Below are positions 15,822-23,927 of a DNA stretch of 25,634 nucleotides, one piece after another. A program made the translations under genes and the position numbers. The DNA comes from JBPYCR01 sp051846915 (GTDB lineage Bacteria; Bacillota; Bacilli; Bacillales; Amphibacillaceae). The notes under the pieces were generated by a model. That model was not told where the DNA came from. It made no database searches and saw only the letters and a program-made list of their open reading frames with translations. The DNA lies in contig NZ_JBPYCR010000045.1 in the NCBI RefSeq assembly GCF_051846915.1, forward strand, positions 1-25,634, read 5' to 3'. Position 1 is the first letter of the stretch; the number at the start of each line of letters is the position of its first letter.

Positions 15822-15888
15822 AAAGAAAAATCCAAACGAATTCAAATTCTAATAGAAGAATTTTGGATCACCGTTAGGATTTTTCTTT
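15822..15888. repeat. Hairpin repeat element, copy 1
   Basis: This 67-bp palindromic element has outer arms AAAGAAAAATCC and GGATTTTTCTTT and an inner stem-loop AAATTCT...AGAATTT. A second copy with the same design lies at 19987-20050. It ends one base before the larger dispersed repeat at 15890. It could act as a bidirectional terminator downstream of ydcC and the ~215-bp repeats, or be a small mobile palindromic repeat. Confidence 0.75.
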
Positions 15889-15889
15889 G

Positions 15890-16104
15890 TAAGGTCATAA
15901 AGTATAAAATTTTGTGCATAGCTGTCTAACTTCGACGTACAGGATGTTCTAGTGCAGGCGACGCCACAGGACGTGGCGTTCTAAGCCTGCCAGTGCCCAG
16001 CCCCTCGAGGTCTTAAGCAATAACTCTTCGTGGCAATAACCGCCACTACGATTTCTTGCTTAAGCTATGCCTGAGGCTTACAAGGGCGCTTGCGTTTTTC
16101 TTAA
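15890..16104 (+). repeat. Dispersed structured repeat, copy R1 (long type)
   Basis: This 215-bp element begins AAGGTCATAAAGTATAAAA, runs through GCATAGCTGTCTAACTTCG and ends GGGCGCTTGCGTTTTTCTTA. It contains nested hairpins: CAGGC...GCCTG enclosing ACGCCAC-AGGAC-GTGGCGT, and CTTAAGCAA...TTGCTTAAG enclosing CGTGGC...GCCAC. A near-identical inverted copy lies at 17883-18096. No coding capacity is evident. It resembles dispersed repeats with CTGTCTAGCT and CCCCTCGAGGTC motifs that I recall from Bacillaceae genomes. Confidence 0.9.
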
Positions 16105-16235
16105 ATAGCTGTCCAGCTTCGACGTACAATTCTTTTCGGTGGGACGAAAGCGTAGCTACAGTCCCAATATCGAACCACCAGCCCCCGTCTGGCGCAGTCG
16201 CTACATTTCTAAGCAGAGCACTTGCGCTTTTCTTA
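16105..16235 (+). repeat. Dispersed structured repeat, copy R3 (short type)
   Basis: This ~131-bp element abuts R1 and shares its ends (TAGCTGTCCAGCTTCGACGT at the start, CACTTGCGCTTTTCTTA at the finish) but has a different interior. A TGGGAC/GTCCCA stem (16140-16145 with 16161-16166) encloses a 15-nt loop. Its interior matches copy R4 at 24045-24183 and not R1/R2, so the family has two subtypes. Confidence 0.8.
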
Positions 16236-16271
16236 ACTAAACACTTGTGTACATGCATGTTTATTTGACAG

Positions 16272-17297
16272 TTATTTTACTTCTTTACCTTGCACTGAAG
16301 CCGCTACTTCAATTAATTCTTCTTTTGTTAATTCCTCACTCGCTAAATAATAGTCGATACCGTTATTTGTCCATTCAATTGCATTTTCAGACAATGCACC
16401 GATGGCATGGCCTAAGTTTACAATATCTCCCTTTACTTCTTTTGGTGAGGAGAAGGTTGGTACGACATCTTGTTTCTCTTGAATAAGGGTAAATTTCTTC
16501 TCGCCCTCAAAGGTCAAGATGACTCGTTTGCCATTTTCCAAATTCACTTCTTTCTTTTCTACTAATTCAGATCCGATTGTTTTCAGTGGGAAGATAACTT
16601 CCAATGTAGTTGCTTGTTCATCCTCCATCACTGGTGCGTTCGCTTCTTCTTGTTTATTATCCATACTTTCATCCATTTTAAAGTCAGACTCTTTAAACGA
16701 TGGATCGAGTTCAAAGTTGGAAAAAGTTACTTCTACAAGAGCGTTTTTATCTTTATCCAAAACTTTTACCATTGCAGGTGCATACGTTTTTTTGTCAAAG
16801 TAAATTTCTTGATACGGCAGGTTATTGTTGCTTTGATAATTCGTTTTTGTTAAAAATACATAATGAGAATCCGTTGCTTCAAATGTTGCTTCGTTATCCT
16901 TCAATACATCATCGACTAATGATTGGTATAAATAAGGTTGACTGCTGTTATCAGGCCAATCTGTCTGAAATTTAAAGCTTTTGTTTAACGCTGGTGTCAG
17001 GACAAATACACCATCTTCGTTTTTAAGGATTACTTGCCCGCCTTTTTCATCCTTATCATTCGTCAGCGACACTCGATAAAAGTTTTCCTTTTTGTGCCAC
17101 ACATCAATTTCATATTTCTGTTCTTCCTGCCCTGTACTCATTTCCATAACCGCTTGTGCTTTATAACCGTCCATCGCCTCCACGTTTTCTTCCAGCTTTT
17201 TAACTACGCTTTCTTGCGACTTTTCACCACAAGCAGCTAATAATAAAATCAAGCCTAAAGAAATCATGACGATTAAACGATTGTTCCTTTTACCCAT
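16272..17297 (-). CDS. ydcC: LolA-like lipoprotein YdcC
   Basis: This lipoprotein of about 341 aa has a signal peptide (positively charged MGKRNNRLIV, hydrophobic MISLGLILLLA) ending in a LAAC lipobox, with Cys near residue 24 as the lipidated residue. The mature part resembles the outer-membrane-lipoprotein-carrier (LolA) fold, with GYKAQAVMEMSTGQEEQKYEIDVWHKKENFYRVSL typical of the family. The C-terminal ~120 residues form a second domain of the DUF4367 type. B. subtilis YdcC occupies the same position next to acpS. Gram-positive LolA-like lipoproteins have been tied to sporulation and germination (for example GerS in Clostridioides), but the function here is unknown. I chose the second ATG (17297), eight bases from GGGGAG, over the ATG at 17303. 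Confidence 0.9.
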   Translation of the reverse strand: MGKRNNRLIVMISLGLILLLAACGEKSQESVVKKLEENVEAMDGYKAQAVMEMSTGQEEQKYEIDVWHKKENFYRVSLTNDKDEKGGQVILKNEDGVFVLTPALNKSFKFQTDWPDNSSQPYLYQSLVDDVLKDNEATFEATDSHYVFLTKTNYQSNNNLPYQEIYFDKKTYAPAMVKVLDKDKNALVEVTFSNFELDPSFKESDFKMDESMDNKQEEANAPVMEDEQATTLEVIFPLKTIGSELVEKKEVNLENGKRVILTFEGEKKFTLIQEKQDVVPTFSSPKEVKGDIVNLGHAIGALSENAIEWTNNGIDYYLASEELTKEELIEVAASVQGKEVK

Positions 17298-17405
17298 AGA
17301 CATATCTCCCCTGTCTCATTTTTGTACGGAAACAACCTTTACGTTCCTTCCTGTCCGCACTAAAATATATGAGACAACCTCTTGAAATATGCAGGGCTTG
17401 TGCAA

Positions 17406-17765
17406 CTAGTTTTCCTCAATTATCACTTGTGCAGCGGCGTATTCCTTACTATGTGTAATGGAAACAAATATTTTTTTTGTTTCGTATCTTTGCGCCTGAA
17501 TCATTGGAGCACCAGTTGTTTTCCGTAAAACTTCGATATGCTGAAAGCTTAACTTTCCTATTCCACGTCCTGTTGCTTTGGCAAATGCTTCCTTTGCAGC
17601 AAATCGACCTGCTAAAAATTCTGTTTTCCTCTTATTATTTTGCAACTTCGTAAAAAGGGATAACTCACGCCCTGATAAAATACGATGTGCAAATCGATCC
17701 GTTCTATGTGAAAGCCGCTTAATTCGATCTAATTCAATAATGTCTAAACCTATTCCAATAATCAT
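17406..17765 (-). CDS. acpS: Holo-acyl-carrier-protein synthase
   Basis: This 119-aa phosphopantetheinyl transferase of the AcpS type moves 4'-phosphopantetheine from CoA to Ser of acyl carrier protein. The N-terminal IGIGLDIIELDRI carries the metal-binding Asp. The second signature GRFAAKEAFAKATGRGIG carries the Glu and Lys. The C-terminal ISVTHSKEYAAAQVI lines the active site. Length matches B. subtilis AcpS (121 aa). AAAGG lies about a dozen bases upstream of the ATG. It is upstream of ydcC on the same strand with a ~108-bp gap. Both genes are enclosed by inverted repeats R1 and R2. Confidence 0.97.
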   Translation of the reverse strand: MIIGIGLDIIELDRIKRLSHRTDRFAHRILSGRELSLFTKLQNNKRKTEFLAGRFAAKEAFAKATGRGIGKLSFQHIEVLRKTTGAPMIQAQRYETKKIFVSITHSKEYAAAQVIIEEN

Positions 17766-17882
17766 TTAATCGCGAACCTTTCGTTTTATGAAATGTACCA
17801 TTATAATTAATGGGTAATAGTCATATCGTACAATAGTTGCCAACATGGGACAATAACATTGATTAGTTGATTAATATATATA

Positions 17883-18096
17883 TAAGAAAAACGCAAGCGT
17901 CCTGGTAAGCCTCAGGCATAGTTTAAACAAGAAATCGTAGTGGCGGTTTTTGCCACGAAGAATTATTGCTTAAGACCTCGAGGGGCTGGGCGCTGGCAGG
18001 CTTAGAACGCCACGTCCTGTGGCGTCGCCTGCACTAGAACATCCTGTACGTCGAAGCTAGACAGCTATGCACAAATTTTTATACTTTATGACCTTA
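17883..18096 (-). repeat. Dispersed structured repeat, copy R2 (inverted)
   Basis: This is the reverse complement of R1 at 15890-16104 over its full ~214 bp, differing at only a dozen or so positions by eye. It has the same nested hairpins, with ACGCCAC/GTGGCGT conserved and one arm of the CTTAAG stem changed to GTTTAAA. It lies between acpS and the divergent rhomboid gene. Confidence 0.92.
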
Positions 18097-18150
18097 TGGA
18101 AAAGGCACTGACCCTTTTCTTTTATAATAAATCGTTTTTGGAGGTTAAAT

Positions 18151-18912
18151 ATGTTTATTCGGACGGAAAAAAGCTTAAAAGAATTTATGAACTACTACCC
18201 CATTGTATCTGCTATCGTTATCATTAACCTGGTTCTATGGCTCGTCACGGATTTATTGCATTTATCCATCGGAATACAAATATTCCAATGGGGAATCGGG
18301 CATAATCTATCGGTTTTATACGGAGAGTACTGGCGGCTTATTACACCAGTCTTTTTGCACGGGGGGCTGATGCATGTACTATTTAATTCATTCGCATTAG
18401 TTTTGTTTGGGCCTGCACTAGAACAAATGATAGGGAGATTTAAGTTTGTTTCTTTCTATTTACTAGCCGGTCTTGCCGGAAATATAGGCACTTACGTAAT
18501 CGATCCAACGTCAAACATTCCGCATCTCGGCGCATCAGGAGCCGTTTATGGTTTATTCGGCATTTACGTATTTATGGTTGTTTTCCGTAAACATTTAATT
18601 GATCAGGCAAATGCACAAATTGTATTAACGATTTTTATAATCGGACTTGTAATGACATTTATTCGACCAGGCATTAATATTTATGCCCATATTTTTGGAT
18701 TTATTGGCGGGTTTGCATTAGGTCCACTCTTACTTGTGAATGCACAGCCTTTTTCCATCAGCCGAAATTATAAGAAACGTCGTTCCGATTCTATTTCCTT
18801 TGATCCGAATCGATGGGAAAAAAGACGAGCGGTGAAAAAACTGCAGAAAAATATTCTTTGGATTATCCTTGGAGTTCTCGTCTTTATAGGTATTATCAGC
18901 CAATTATTTTAA
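18151..18912 (+). CDS. ydcA: Rhomboid family intramembrane serine protease
   Basis: This 253-aa polytopic membrane protein has the catalytic rhomboid signature. The nucleophile Ser is in HLGASGAVYGLFGIY (near 130-144), and the partner His is in INIYAHIFGFIGGFALG (near 175-191). WRLITPVFLHGGLMHVLFNSFAL is the usual first-loop and helix-2 motif with the conserved HxxxN. About six membrane helices are followed by a positively charged tail and a further C-terminal hydrophobic segment. GGAGG lies seven bases before the ATG. It corresponds in position to B. subtilis YdcA. Substrates are unknown. It runs divergently from acpS-ydcC. Confidence 0.93.
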   Translation: MFIRTEKSLKEFMNYYPIVSAIVIINLVLWLVTDLLHLSIGIQIFQWGIGHNLSVLYGEYWRLITPVFLHGGLMHVLFNSFALVLFGPALEQMIGRFKFVSFYLLAGLAGNIGTYVIDPTSNIPHLGASGAVYGLFGIYVFMVVFRKHLIDQANAQIVLTIFIIGLVMTFIRPGINIYAHIFGFIGGFALGPLLLVNAQPFSISRNYKKRRSDSISFDPNRWEKRRAVKKLQKNILWIILGVLVFIGIISQLF

Positions 18913-18918
18913 TAACGG

Positions 18919-18980
18919 AAAAGCGCATGATTTTACTAATTGGGCTGATGAATACCATTTATTGCACCATGCGTTTTTTT
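18919..18980 (+). terminator. Terminator downstream of the rhomboid gene
   Basis: AAAAGCGCATG (18919-18929) pairs with CATGCGTTTT (18968-18977), with one G-T wobble, and is followed by a T run. The intervening ~38 nt is long for a loop, so this is a probable and not a textbook terminator. Confidence 0.6.
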
Positions 18981-19079
18981 CTTTTGTCTATTTGTTTGAT
19001 AAGATAGACTACAATGCGAACTTTTATGAACAACTGTTTGCTGCAATAGAAAATTAATTCTAATGGTGGTGTACCAATC

Positions 19080-19943
19080 ATGGACAGTTCCATCCTTACC
19101 AATTATGTATGGTATCAATTGTTCAATCCGATCTGGTTCATTTTGATTACCGTGTTAGCTTATTTCTACATCAAAACATTTGTTCGTTCGTACCGATTTG
19201 AAGTGAACACAAACCAGAAGCAATATTTTTTCGCAGCTATATCCCTTGTCTATATCGTACAAGGAACCCCAGTTGCCGTTGTAGCGCGCGACTACTTGTT
19301 CAGTGCACATGTGCTGCAATTGGCCATAATCTTTTTTATCGCTGTTCCTTTATTTATACTAAGTTTACCACCTGTATTTATTCGCGGTTATTTCTGGAAT
19401 TACAAAATGAAATTTATGATTAAAATTCTTGGTCACCCTTGGCTTACAGCGATAGCGTTTAACGGATTACTGACGATTTATTTGTTGCCAACTGTTTTTA
19501 ATATGTTAAAAGAAAATAGTGTGTTACTCATTCTGGCACAAGTTATTCTTGTCATACATGCGTTCTTCATGTGGTGGGTTATTATTTCCCCTGTGCCGGA
19601 AGTAAGTAATACAGCTTATTTAACCCGGGTCGGTTATATATTTTTTACATCAATCTTATTAATGCCAATTGGATTCTTCTTTCTTGTCGTTCAAAAAGCA
19701 CACTATCCATTTTATGAGGCGGTTGCCGGTGATTTACTTCCGGTTATGACAGCCATTTATGACCAACAGCTTGCCGGGGGACTGTTAAAAGTGACTCAAT
19801 TGGGAAGTTACGCTTACGCTCTACTTTTTATTGTTAGAAGCTGGGGGAGAAAAGAAGAAGAAAAAGAAGGACAAGTCGATGATGCAAACATCCGCGTGGC
19901 CCGCGGAGTAGTAATCCATTTACATCATAAAAGAAAAAAGTAA
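19080..19943 (+). CDS. CtaG-family membrane protein
   Basis: This 287-aa polytopic protein has about seven hydrophobic segments and a charged, lysine-rich C-terminal tail. Its pattern resembles the caa3_CtaG family: PTPxxxx-like GTPVAVVARDYLFSAHVLQLAIIFFIAVPLFILSLP, then AFFMWWVIISPVPE and IYDQQLAGGLLK. Family members help assemble the Cu centre of caa3-type cytochrome oxidase. Here no cta genes are adjacent, so this may be a paralogue with another role. The start is ATG after GGTGGTG. The convergent hairpin element at 19987 follows it. Confidence 0.75.
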   Translation: MDSSILTNYVWYQLFNPIWFILITVLAYFYIKTFVRSYRFEVNTNQKQYFFAAISLVYIVQGTPVAVVARDYLFSAHVLQLAIIFFIAVPLFILSLPPVFIRGYFWNYKMKFMIKILGHPWLTAIAFNGLLTIYLLPTVFNMLKENSVLLILAQVILVIHAFFMWWVIISPVPEVSNTAYLTRVGYIFFTSILLMPIGFFFLVVQKAHYPFYEAVAGDLLPVMTAIYDQQLAGGLLKVTQLGSYAYALLFIVRSWGRKEEEKEGQVDDANIRVARGVVIHLHHKRKK

Positions 19944-19986
19944 AAAGACCGAGACATTACCAAAACACTACATTTCCAACTGTTGC

Positions 19987-20050
19987 AAAGAAAAATCCGA
20001 ACGAATCTAAATTCTAACGAAAGAATTTTGGATTTCCGTTCGGATTTTTT
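19987..20050. repeat. Hairpin repeat element, copy 2 / terminator
   Basis: This palindromic element has outer arms AAAAATCCGAACG and CGTTCGGATTTTT and inner stem AAATTCT/AGAATTT. It lies between the convergent ctaG-like gene and ydbT and is well suited to terminate both. It is closely related to the element at 15822-15888. Confidence 0.8.
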
Positions 20051-20112
20051 GGCTAAAACACCTTTTTTCGCTTCTGGAAATGCATTTCATACTTCATACC
20101 CTTAGCCCATTT

Positions 20113-21534
20113 TTACAAACGGTAGGAATACCATTCTTGTAATTTAGAGGCGTCTTTTTCATCCATGTCTTTTAACGTATAGTGGGTTCCTGCTCCAAGT
20201 GATCCAATGATGGAGAATGTTACGGTTGCCAATCGTTGTATTTTTTGAACCTTATGCTGTTTATCTTCAAATGCTTGGATTCGACGATGATACATAAGCA
20301 TTTTCACTTTGCTTAGTGCACGCATTTGTATGGTTATCCGCTTGTTTTCGATTACGTATCCTGCATCCTTATAGCGTAAATAGCCAATTAGCAAACTAAG
20401 GATCAGCAACGCAATCGGTATCCAAATAAATGCCGGAAAGAAATAAGCAACGGCTGCAGTGATGATAATAAGCAAAATAGATGAGCGCAATAAATAAAAT
20501 TTTGCGGCTCTTGCTGGCAACGAATTTAATGGTGCGGTCGAATTGGCATAAGTCGGTAAATAAGTTTGGAGAAATTGTTCCACTTCAGATTCTTTCATAA
20601 TTGGAAACAGTACCGGAAAATCTTCCCCCTTGTCCAAAGAACCGCCGGCGACAACTGCAAATAAGGTGACAAACCCGAACGGCTGTCGGATCATGTTTTG
20701 CTTCATTCCAACGGCTTGGATACGTTTTAACGGAATGGTCAGTTGTTTCTTTTCCAATAAACCTCTTGTAATAAAAAGTTCATCTTTATTTTTGGTAATC
20801 GTAAAATTCCCATATTTAATCATTGTACCTGCAATACCAAGTAACCAGACCAAAAGAAGTAAACTAAAGATTAGCCCAACAATAAATATTATACTTAATC
20901 CAATCACCCAAGTGACAGTATCTTCAAAAAAGCTTTCGGGGATTAAATTGTCCAACTGCTGCGAACCTAATGCAACAATAGCCAAAATGACGCCAATACT
21001 GCCAGAAGTCGTCCCGGCAATAAATAATCGCTTGAACAAAATTTTTTCAGACGGTTGTTCCTTTTTCTCATGCGTATCTTCTGTTTCGGTCGCTGTATTA
21101 CTTGATTTCAATTCTCTTCGGATTCGTTCCCCTCCACTCCGTTTAACGGCGCTTAACGACCCTTCAGCACCATCTCCCGACCCTGCCGTTTCAATTTGTA
21201 CTTTGACAAGCTTAAACATCCGATGGAGAACATTTGCCGTCAAATCAATTGATTGGATTCGATTCTTAGAAATATACCTTTTTTTACGAATGAATACGCC
21301 ATGTTCGATCCTAATCTCATCGTCGAACACTTGATATGTAAACCGCCACCACGAAAGAATGCTCCCTATCAAAAACAATAAAATAATAGCTACAACACCT
21401 AATATAACATACATAAACGCTTGGTCTTTTAAACCGAAGAATGCAGCTGCAAATGCAACAATAAAATGCCGGATAAAAAAGACGAGGTTGAAAATGATAG
21501 CTATCGGGTGCAGTCGCTGCTCCTTAGACATCAT
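20113..21534 (-). CDS. ydbT: Membrane protein with bacterial PH domains, YdbT
   Basis: This ~473-aa membrane protein belongs to the YdbT family. It carries repeated bPH2 (DUF304) domains: one around FTYQVFDDEIRIEHGVFIRKKRYISKNRIQSIDL, a second around FTITKNKDELFITRGLLEKKQLTIPLKRIQAVG, and a third around DAGYVIENKRITIQMRALSKVKMLMYHRRIQAFE. Transmembrane pairs precede each domain. The frame is open to 21612, but ATG at 21534 has GGTGG six bases upstream and overlaps the ydbS end by 11 nt, so I chose it. In B. subtilis ydbS-ydbT belongs to the sigma-W envelope-stress regulon, to my recollection with a role in bacteriocin resistance. The molecular function is unknown. Confidence 0.92.
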   Translation of the reverse strand: MMSKEQRLHPIAIIFNLVFFIRHFIVAFAAAFFGLKDQAFMYVILGVVAIILLFLIGSILSWWRFTYQVFDDEIRIEHGVFIRKKRYISKNRIQSIDLTANVLHRMFKLVKVQIETAGSGDGAEGSLSAVKRSGGERIRRELKSSNTATETEDTHEKKEQPSEKILFKRLFIAGTTSGSIGVILAIVALGSQQLDNLIPESFFEDTVTWVIGLSIIFIVGLIFSLLLLVWLLGIAGTMIKYGNFTITKNKDELFITRGLLEKKQLTIPLKRIQAVGMKQNMIRQPFGFVTLFAVVAGGSLDKGEDFPVLFPIMKESEVEQFLQTYLPTYANSTAPLNSLPARAAKFYLLRSSILLIIITAAVAYFFPAFIWIPIALLILSLLIGYLRYKDAGYVIENKRITIQMRALSKVKMLMYHRRIQAFEDKQHKVQKIQRLATVTFSIIGSLGAGTHYTLKDMDEKDASKLQEWYSYRL

Positions 21535-22003
21535 CTTCATCCACCTTTGCCAGTGTCGAAATTCGATCCCGTAGATCCGATGCATCTTTCTCCAGCAAAG
21601 CAGGGATTTCATGCGTCGTTGCTGCAGTCGAAATCGTTACCGTTGCCAACCTAAAACGTTTTAAAATCGGGCCTTGTTTCGTATCCACGTGCTGAACCCG
21701 GAGCATAGGCACCAATGTCCGTGTAACGATCAATATTCCGTGCTGGATATAAATTTCTTGTTCGAAAATTTCATATCTCCATCTTCTATATCGCAGCTTG
21801 GGAATCAATATAATCATTAAATATATTTCAAGTAATCCAACACCAGCTGCGATGAGGCTATACCACAAGGGAATCTCATATATATATGATAAAATAAATG
21901 CGGCTATCGTCAGCAGCCAAAAAAAGCCCACATAGATAGATGCCGTAATCTTCCATGCTTTTATCGCGTCGACTGCGATATTGTTTTTCGGCGGTAATCT
22001 CAT
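21524..22003 (-). CDS. ydbS: Membrane protein with bacterial PH domain, YdbS
   Basis: This 159-aa protein has two N-terminal membrane helices (about residues 20-65) followed by one bPH2 domain (YRRWRYEIFEQEIYIQHGILIVTRTLVPMLRVQHVDTKQG). It matches B. subtilis YdbS (159 aa). GGAGGG lies six bases before the ATG. It is the first gene of the ydbS-ydbT pair; the 11-nt overlap suggests co-translation and probably a shared complex in the membrane. Confidence 0.93.
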   Translation of the reverse strand: MRLPPKNNIAVDAIKAWKITASIYVGFFWLLTIAAFILSYIYEIPLWYSLIAAGVGLLEIYLMIILIPKLRYRRWRYEIFEQEIYIQHGILIVTRTLVPMLRVQHVDTKQGPILKRFRLATVTISTAATTHEIPALLEKDASDLRDRISTLAKVDEDDV

Positions 22004-22081
22004 AATAAACCCTCCATTTCTAAAACTTATCGTATCATAAACGCTCCATTCATGAATTAATTTTACTATTATTTTATAACT

Positions 22082-22110
22082 TGTATACTTGGATCGTTAT
22101 TGCTGTTCAA
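22082..22110 (-). promoter_or_regulatory. Candidate promoter of ydbS-ydbT
   Basis: The minus strand has TTGAAC (22110-22105), a 17-bp spacer and TATACA (22087-22082), just downstream of the cshA terminator. Each hexamer matches sigma-A consensus at four of six positions. I looked for a sigma-W pattern (TGAAAC...CGTA) and found only a poorly spaced TGAAC/GTATA. Confidence 0.4.
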
Positions 22111-22113
22111 AAT

Positions 22114-22142
22114 AAAAAAGCTCTATCCGTTTAAATAGAGCT
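22114..22142 (-). terminator. Terminator of cshA
   Basis: AGCTCTAT and ATAGAGCT form a perfect 8-bp stem with an eight-base loop, followed by TTTTTT on the minus strand, about 30 bp after the cshA stop. Confidence 0.9.
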
Positions 22143-22171
22143 TCTTTCCTTTACGATCATAATATTATGAA

Positions 22172-23632
22172 TTAACGGGTTCTGCGTTTCTGAAAATTCC
22201 CTTTTCTGTTACGTCCGCCGCTTTGATTGCGTCCCCCTTGATTTCTTTTACCATAAAATCTTTTTCCTTCCGGTCTGCGTTTATTGTCTCTACCGCGATG
22301 GTTGTTTTTCACGCTGACTGGTTGGATGGATGAAATCCGAACCGGAGTGTTTTTACGTTCTTTTGTTAACAGCTTTAAAGCAGCTGAAATAACAGTAATG
22401 GAATCATTGTCTTCCAACAGTTCATTAGCGGTTTCGTGATACGTTTTTAAATCGTTCTTTTCAATTGTTTTCAGTATTTTATCAACAGTCATCTGCTGTT
22501 GACCGCGCTGTGCCTCTTGATTGGTAGGTGGCATAATTCGCTTCATTTTACTTTTCGTTGTTTTTTCAATTAACTTCAAGTGGGCCACTTCACGAGGTGT
22601 TACAAAAGAAACTGCTTCCCCTGTACGACCAGCTCGTCCCGTACGGCCAATACGGTGTACATAACTTTCCGGATCTTGCGGAATGTCAAAATTATATACG
22701 TGTGTTACACCGGAAATGTCAAGTCCGCGAGCAGCAACATCTGTCGCTACAAGCACTTCGACACGCCCGTTTTTAAATTTGTTTAATACGGACATCCGCT
22801 TTCCTTGCGTTAAATCACCGTGAATTCCTTCTGCACGAAAACCTCTTGCTTGCAGCCCTTCCGTAATTTCATCAACACGTTTTTTAGTTCGGCTGAATAC
22901 GATGGCCAAAGTTGGAGCATGAATATCAAAGTGATTTGTTAACGTATCGAATTTAAATTTTTCTGGTACTTCAACAAAAAATTGATCAATGTTTTCAACG
23001 GTCATTTCTTTTGCTTTAACTTTGATCTCTTTTGGAGTTTTCATTAAGTTTGTTGCAATGTCACGAATTTCTTTTGGCATCGTAGCGGAAAACAAAAGCG
23101 TTTGTCTTTCTTCAGGGATGCCTTTTAAAATATCGCGAATGTCATCAATAAAGCCCATATTCAGCATTTCATCTGCTTCATCCAATACAGCGAGTTCTAT
23201 ATTTTCCGTCCGTATTGTTTTTCTGCGAATATGATCCAGTAATCTTCCTGGTGTAGCAACAACAATTTGAGGTCTATCCTTTAATGCACGAATTTGCCTT
23301 TCCATATGTTGTCCGCCATATACCGGTAGAGCTCGAATTCCTTTATTTCTTCCCAATCGATTAATCTCTTCTGCCACTTGAATGGCTAGCTCTCTCGTTG
23401 GCGCTACAACAAGTCCTTGAATCTTCCGGGCATTTCTTTCAAATTTTTCAATCATTGGTATTCCAAAAGCAGCTGTTTTTCCTGTTCCTGTCTGTGCTTG
23501 TCCAATAACGTCTTCCCCTTGCATTGCATAGGGAATCGTTTCCGCCTGGATCGGTGTTGCTTCTTCAAATCCCATTGATGTTAAAGATTTTAATATAGGA
23601 TCTGATACTCCTAATTCATTAAATGTAGTCAC
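22172..23632 (-). CDS. cshA: DEAD-box ATP-dependent RNA helicase CshA
   Basis: This 486-aa DEAD-box helicase acts in mRNA decay (with RNase Y, PNPase and enolase), ribosome assembly and cold adaptation. Motifs in order: Q motif with TPIQAETIP, motif I GQAQTGTGKT, Ia PTRELAIQV, Ib TPGRLLDH, II DEAD in VLDEADEMLNMGF, III SAT in LLFSATMP, V ATDVAARGLDI, and VI HRIGRTGRAGRTG. The C-terminal ~60 residues are a basic, Gly/Arg/Asn-rich tail ending RNRKGNFQKRRTR, likely for RNA binding. The start is GTG at 23632 with AAAGGAG about eleven bases upstream. A leader hairpin lies 70-105 nt upstream of the start. Confidence 0.97.
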   Translation of the reverse strand: MTTFNELGVSDPILKSLTSMGFEEATPIQAETIPYAMQGEDVIGQAQTGTGKTAAFGIPMIEKFERNARKIQGLVVAPTRELAIQVAEEINRLGRNKGIRALPVYGGQHMERQIRALKDRPQIVVATPGRLLDHIRRKTIRTENIELAVLDEADEMLNMGFIDDIRDILKGIPEERQTLLFSATMPKEIRDIATNLMKTPKEIKVKAKEMTVENIDQFFVEVPEKFKFDTLTNHFDIHAPTLAIVFSRTKKRVDEITEGLQARGFRAEGIHGDLTQGKRMSVLNKFKNGRVEVLVATDVAARGLDISGVTHVYNFDIPQDPESYVHRIGRTGRAGRTGEAVSFVTPREVAHLKLIEKTTKSKMKRIMPPTNQEAQRGQQQMTVDKILKTIEKNDLKTYHETANELLEDNDSITVISAALKLLTKERKNTPVRISSIQPVSVKNNHRGRDNKRRPEGKRFYGKRNQGGRNQSGGRNRKGNFQKRRTR

Positions 23633-23705
23633 TATTTTGTCTACTCCTTTTTCTTTATGAAAATTTTTGCTTGTCTCCTATTTTTCCTGGACTCTAAGGA
23701 AATTC

Positions 23706-23737
23706 AAGGATTTGACAAGTAGCGCAGACAAATCCTT
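23706..23737 (-). promoter_or_regulatory. Stem-loop in the cshA 5' region
   Basis: AAGGATTTG (23706-23714) and CAAATCCTT (23729-23737) form a perfect 9-bp stem with a 14-nt loop, 74-105 nt upstream of the cshA start. No T run follows it, so it is not a classic terminator. It may be a leader structure. Confidence 0.5.
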
Positions 23738-23864
23738 CGTATATTTAATTACCCTTGTTATTTTATTGAAAAACGTCCAAACTTCCTTAAAGTGCTTAGA
23801 AAACGTAGTATAAATACCCGATAAATTACTATTCAATGCCTTATTTCTATACATTCCAATAGTG

Positions 23865-23900
23865 AAAAAAAGGCTTCTACCATGAACATGGTGGCCTCTT
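23865..23900 (-). terminator. Terminator upstream of cshA
   Basis: On the minus strand AGGC pairs with GCCT around a perfect ACCATG-AA-CATGGT hairpin, followed by TTTTTTT. It would end transcription of a gene to the right. In B. subtilis murF is upstream of cshA; here the transposase lies on that side. Confidence 0.75.
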
Positions 23901-23927
23901 TACGAATCGAGTGCATATGATCTGACA

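Noticed and set aside
16046..16268. 70-codon frames on both strands
   Set aside because: They lie inside the dispersed repeats R1/R3 and have no SD.
23808..23835. Possible sigma-B promoter upstream of cshA (GGGTAT on the minus strand at 23819-23814)
   Set aside because: The -10 is perfect, but only ATTGAA is found at a suitable -35 distance, which is too weak.
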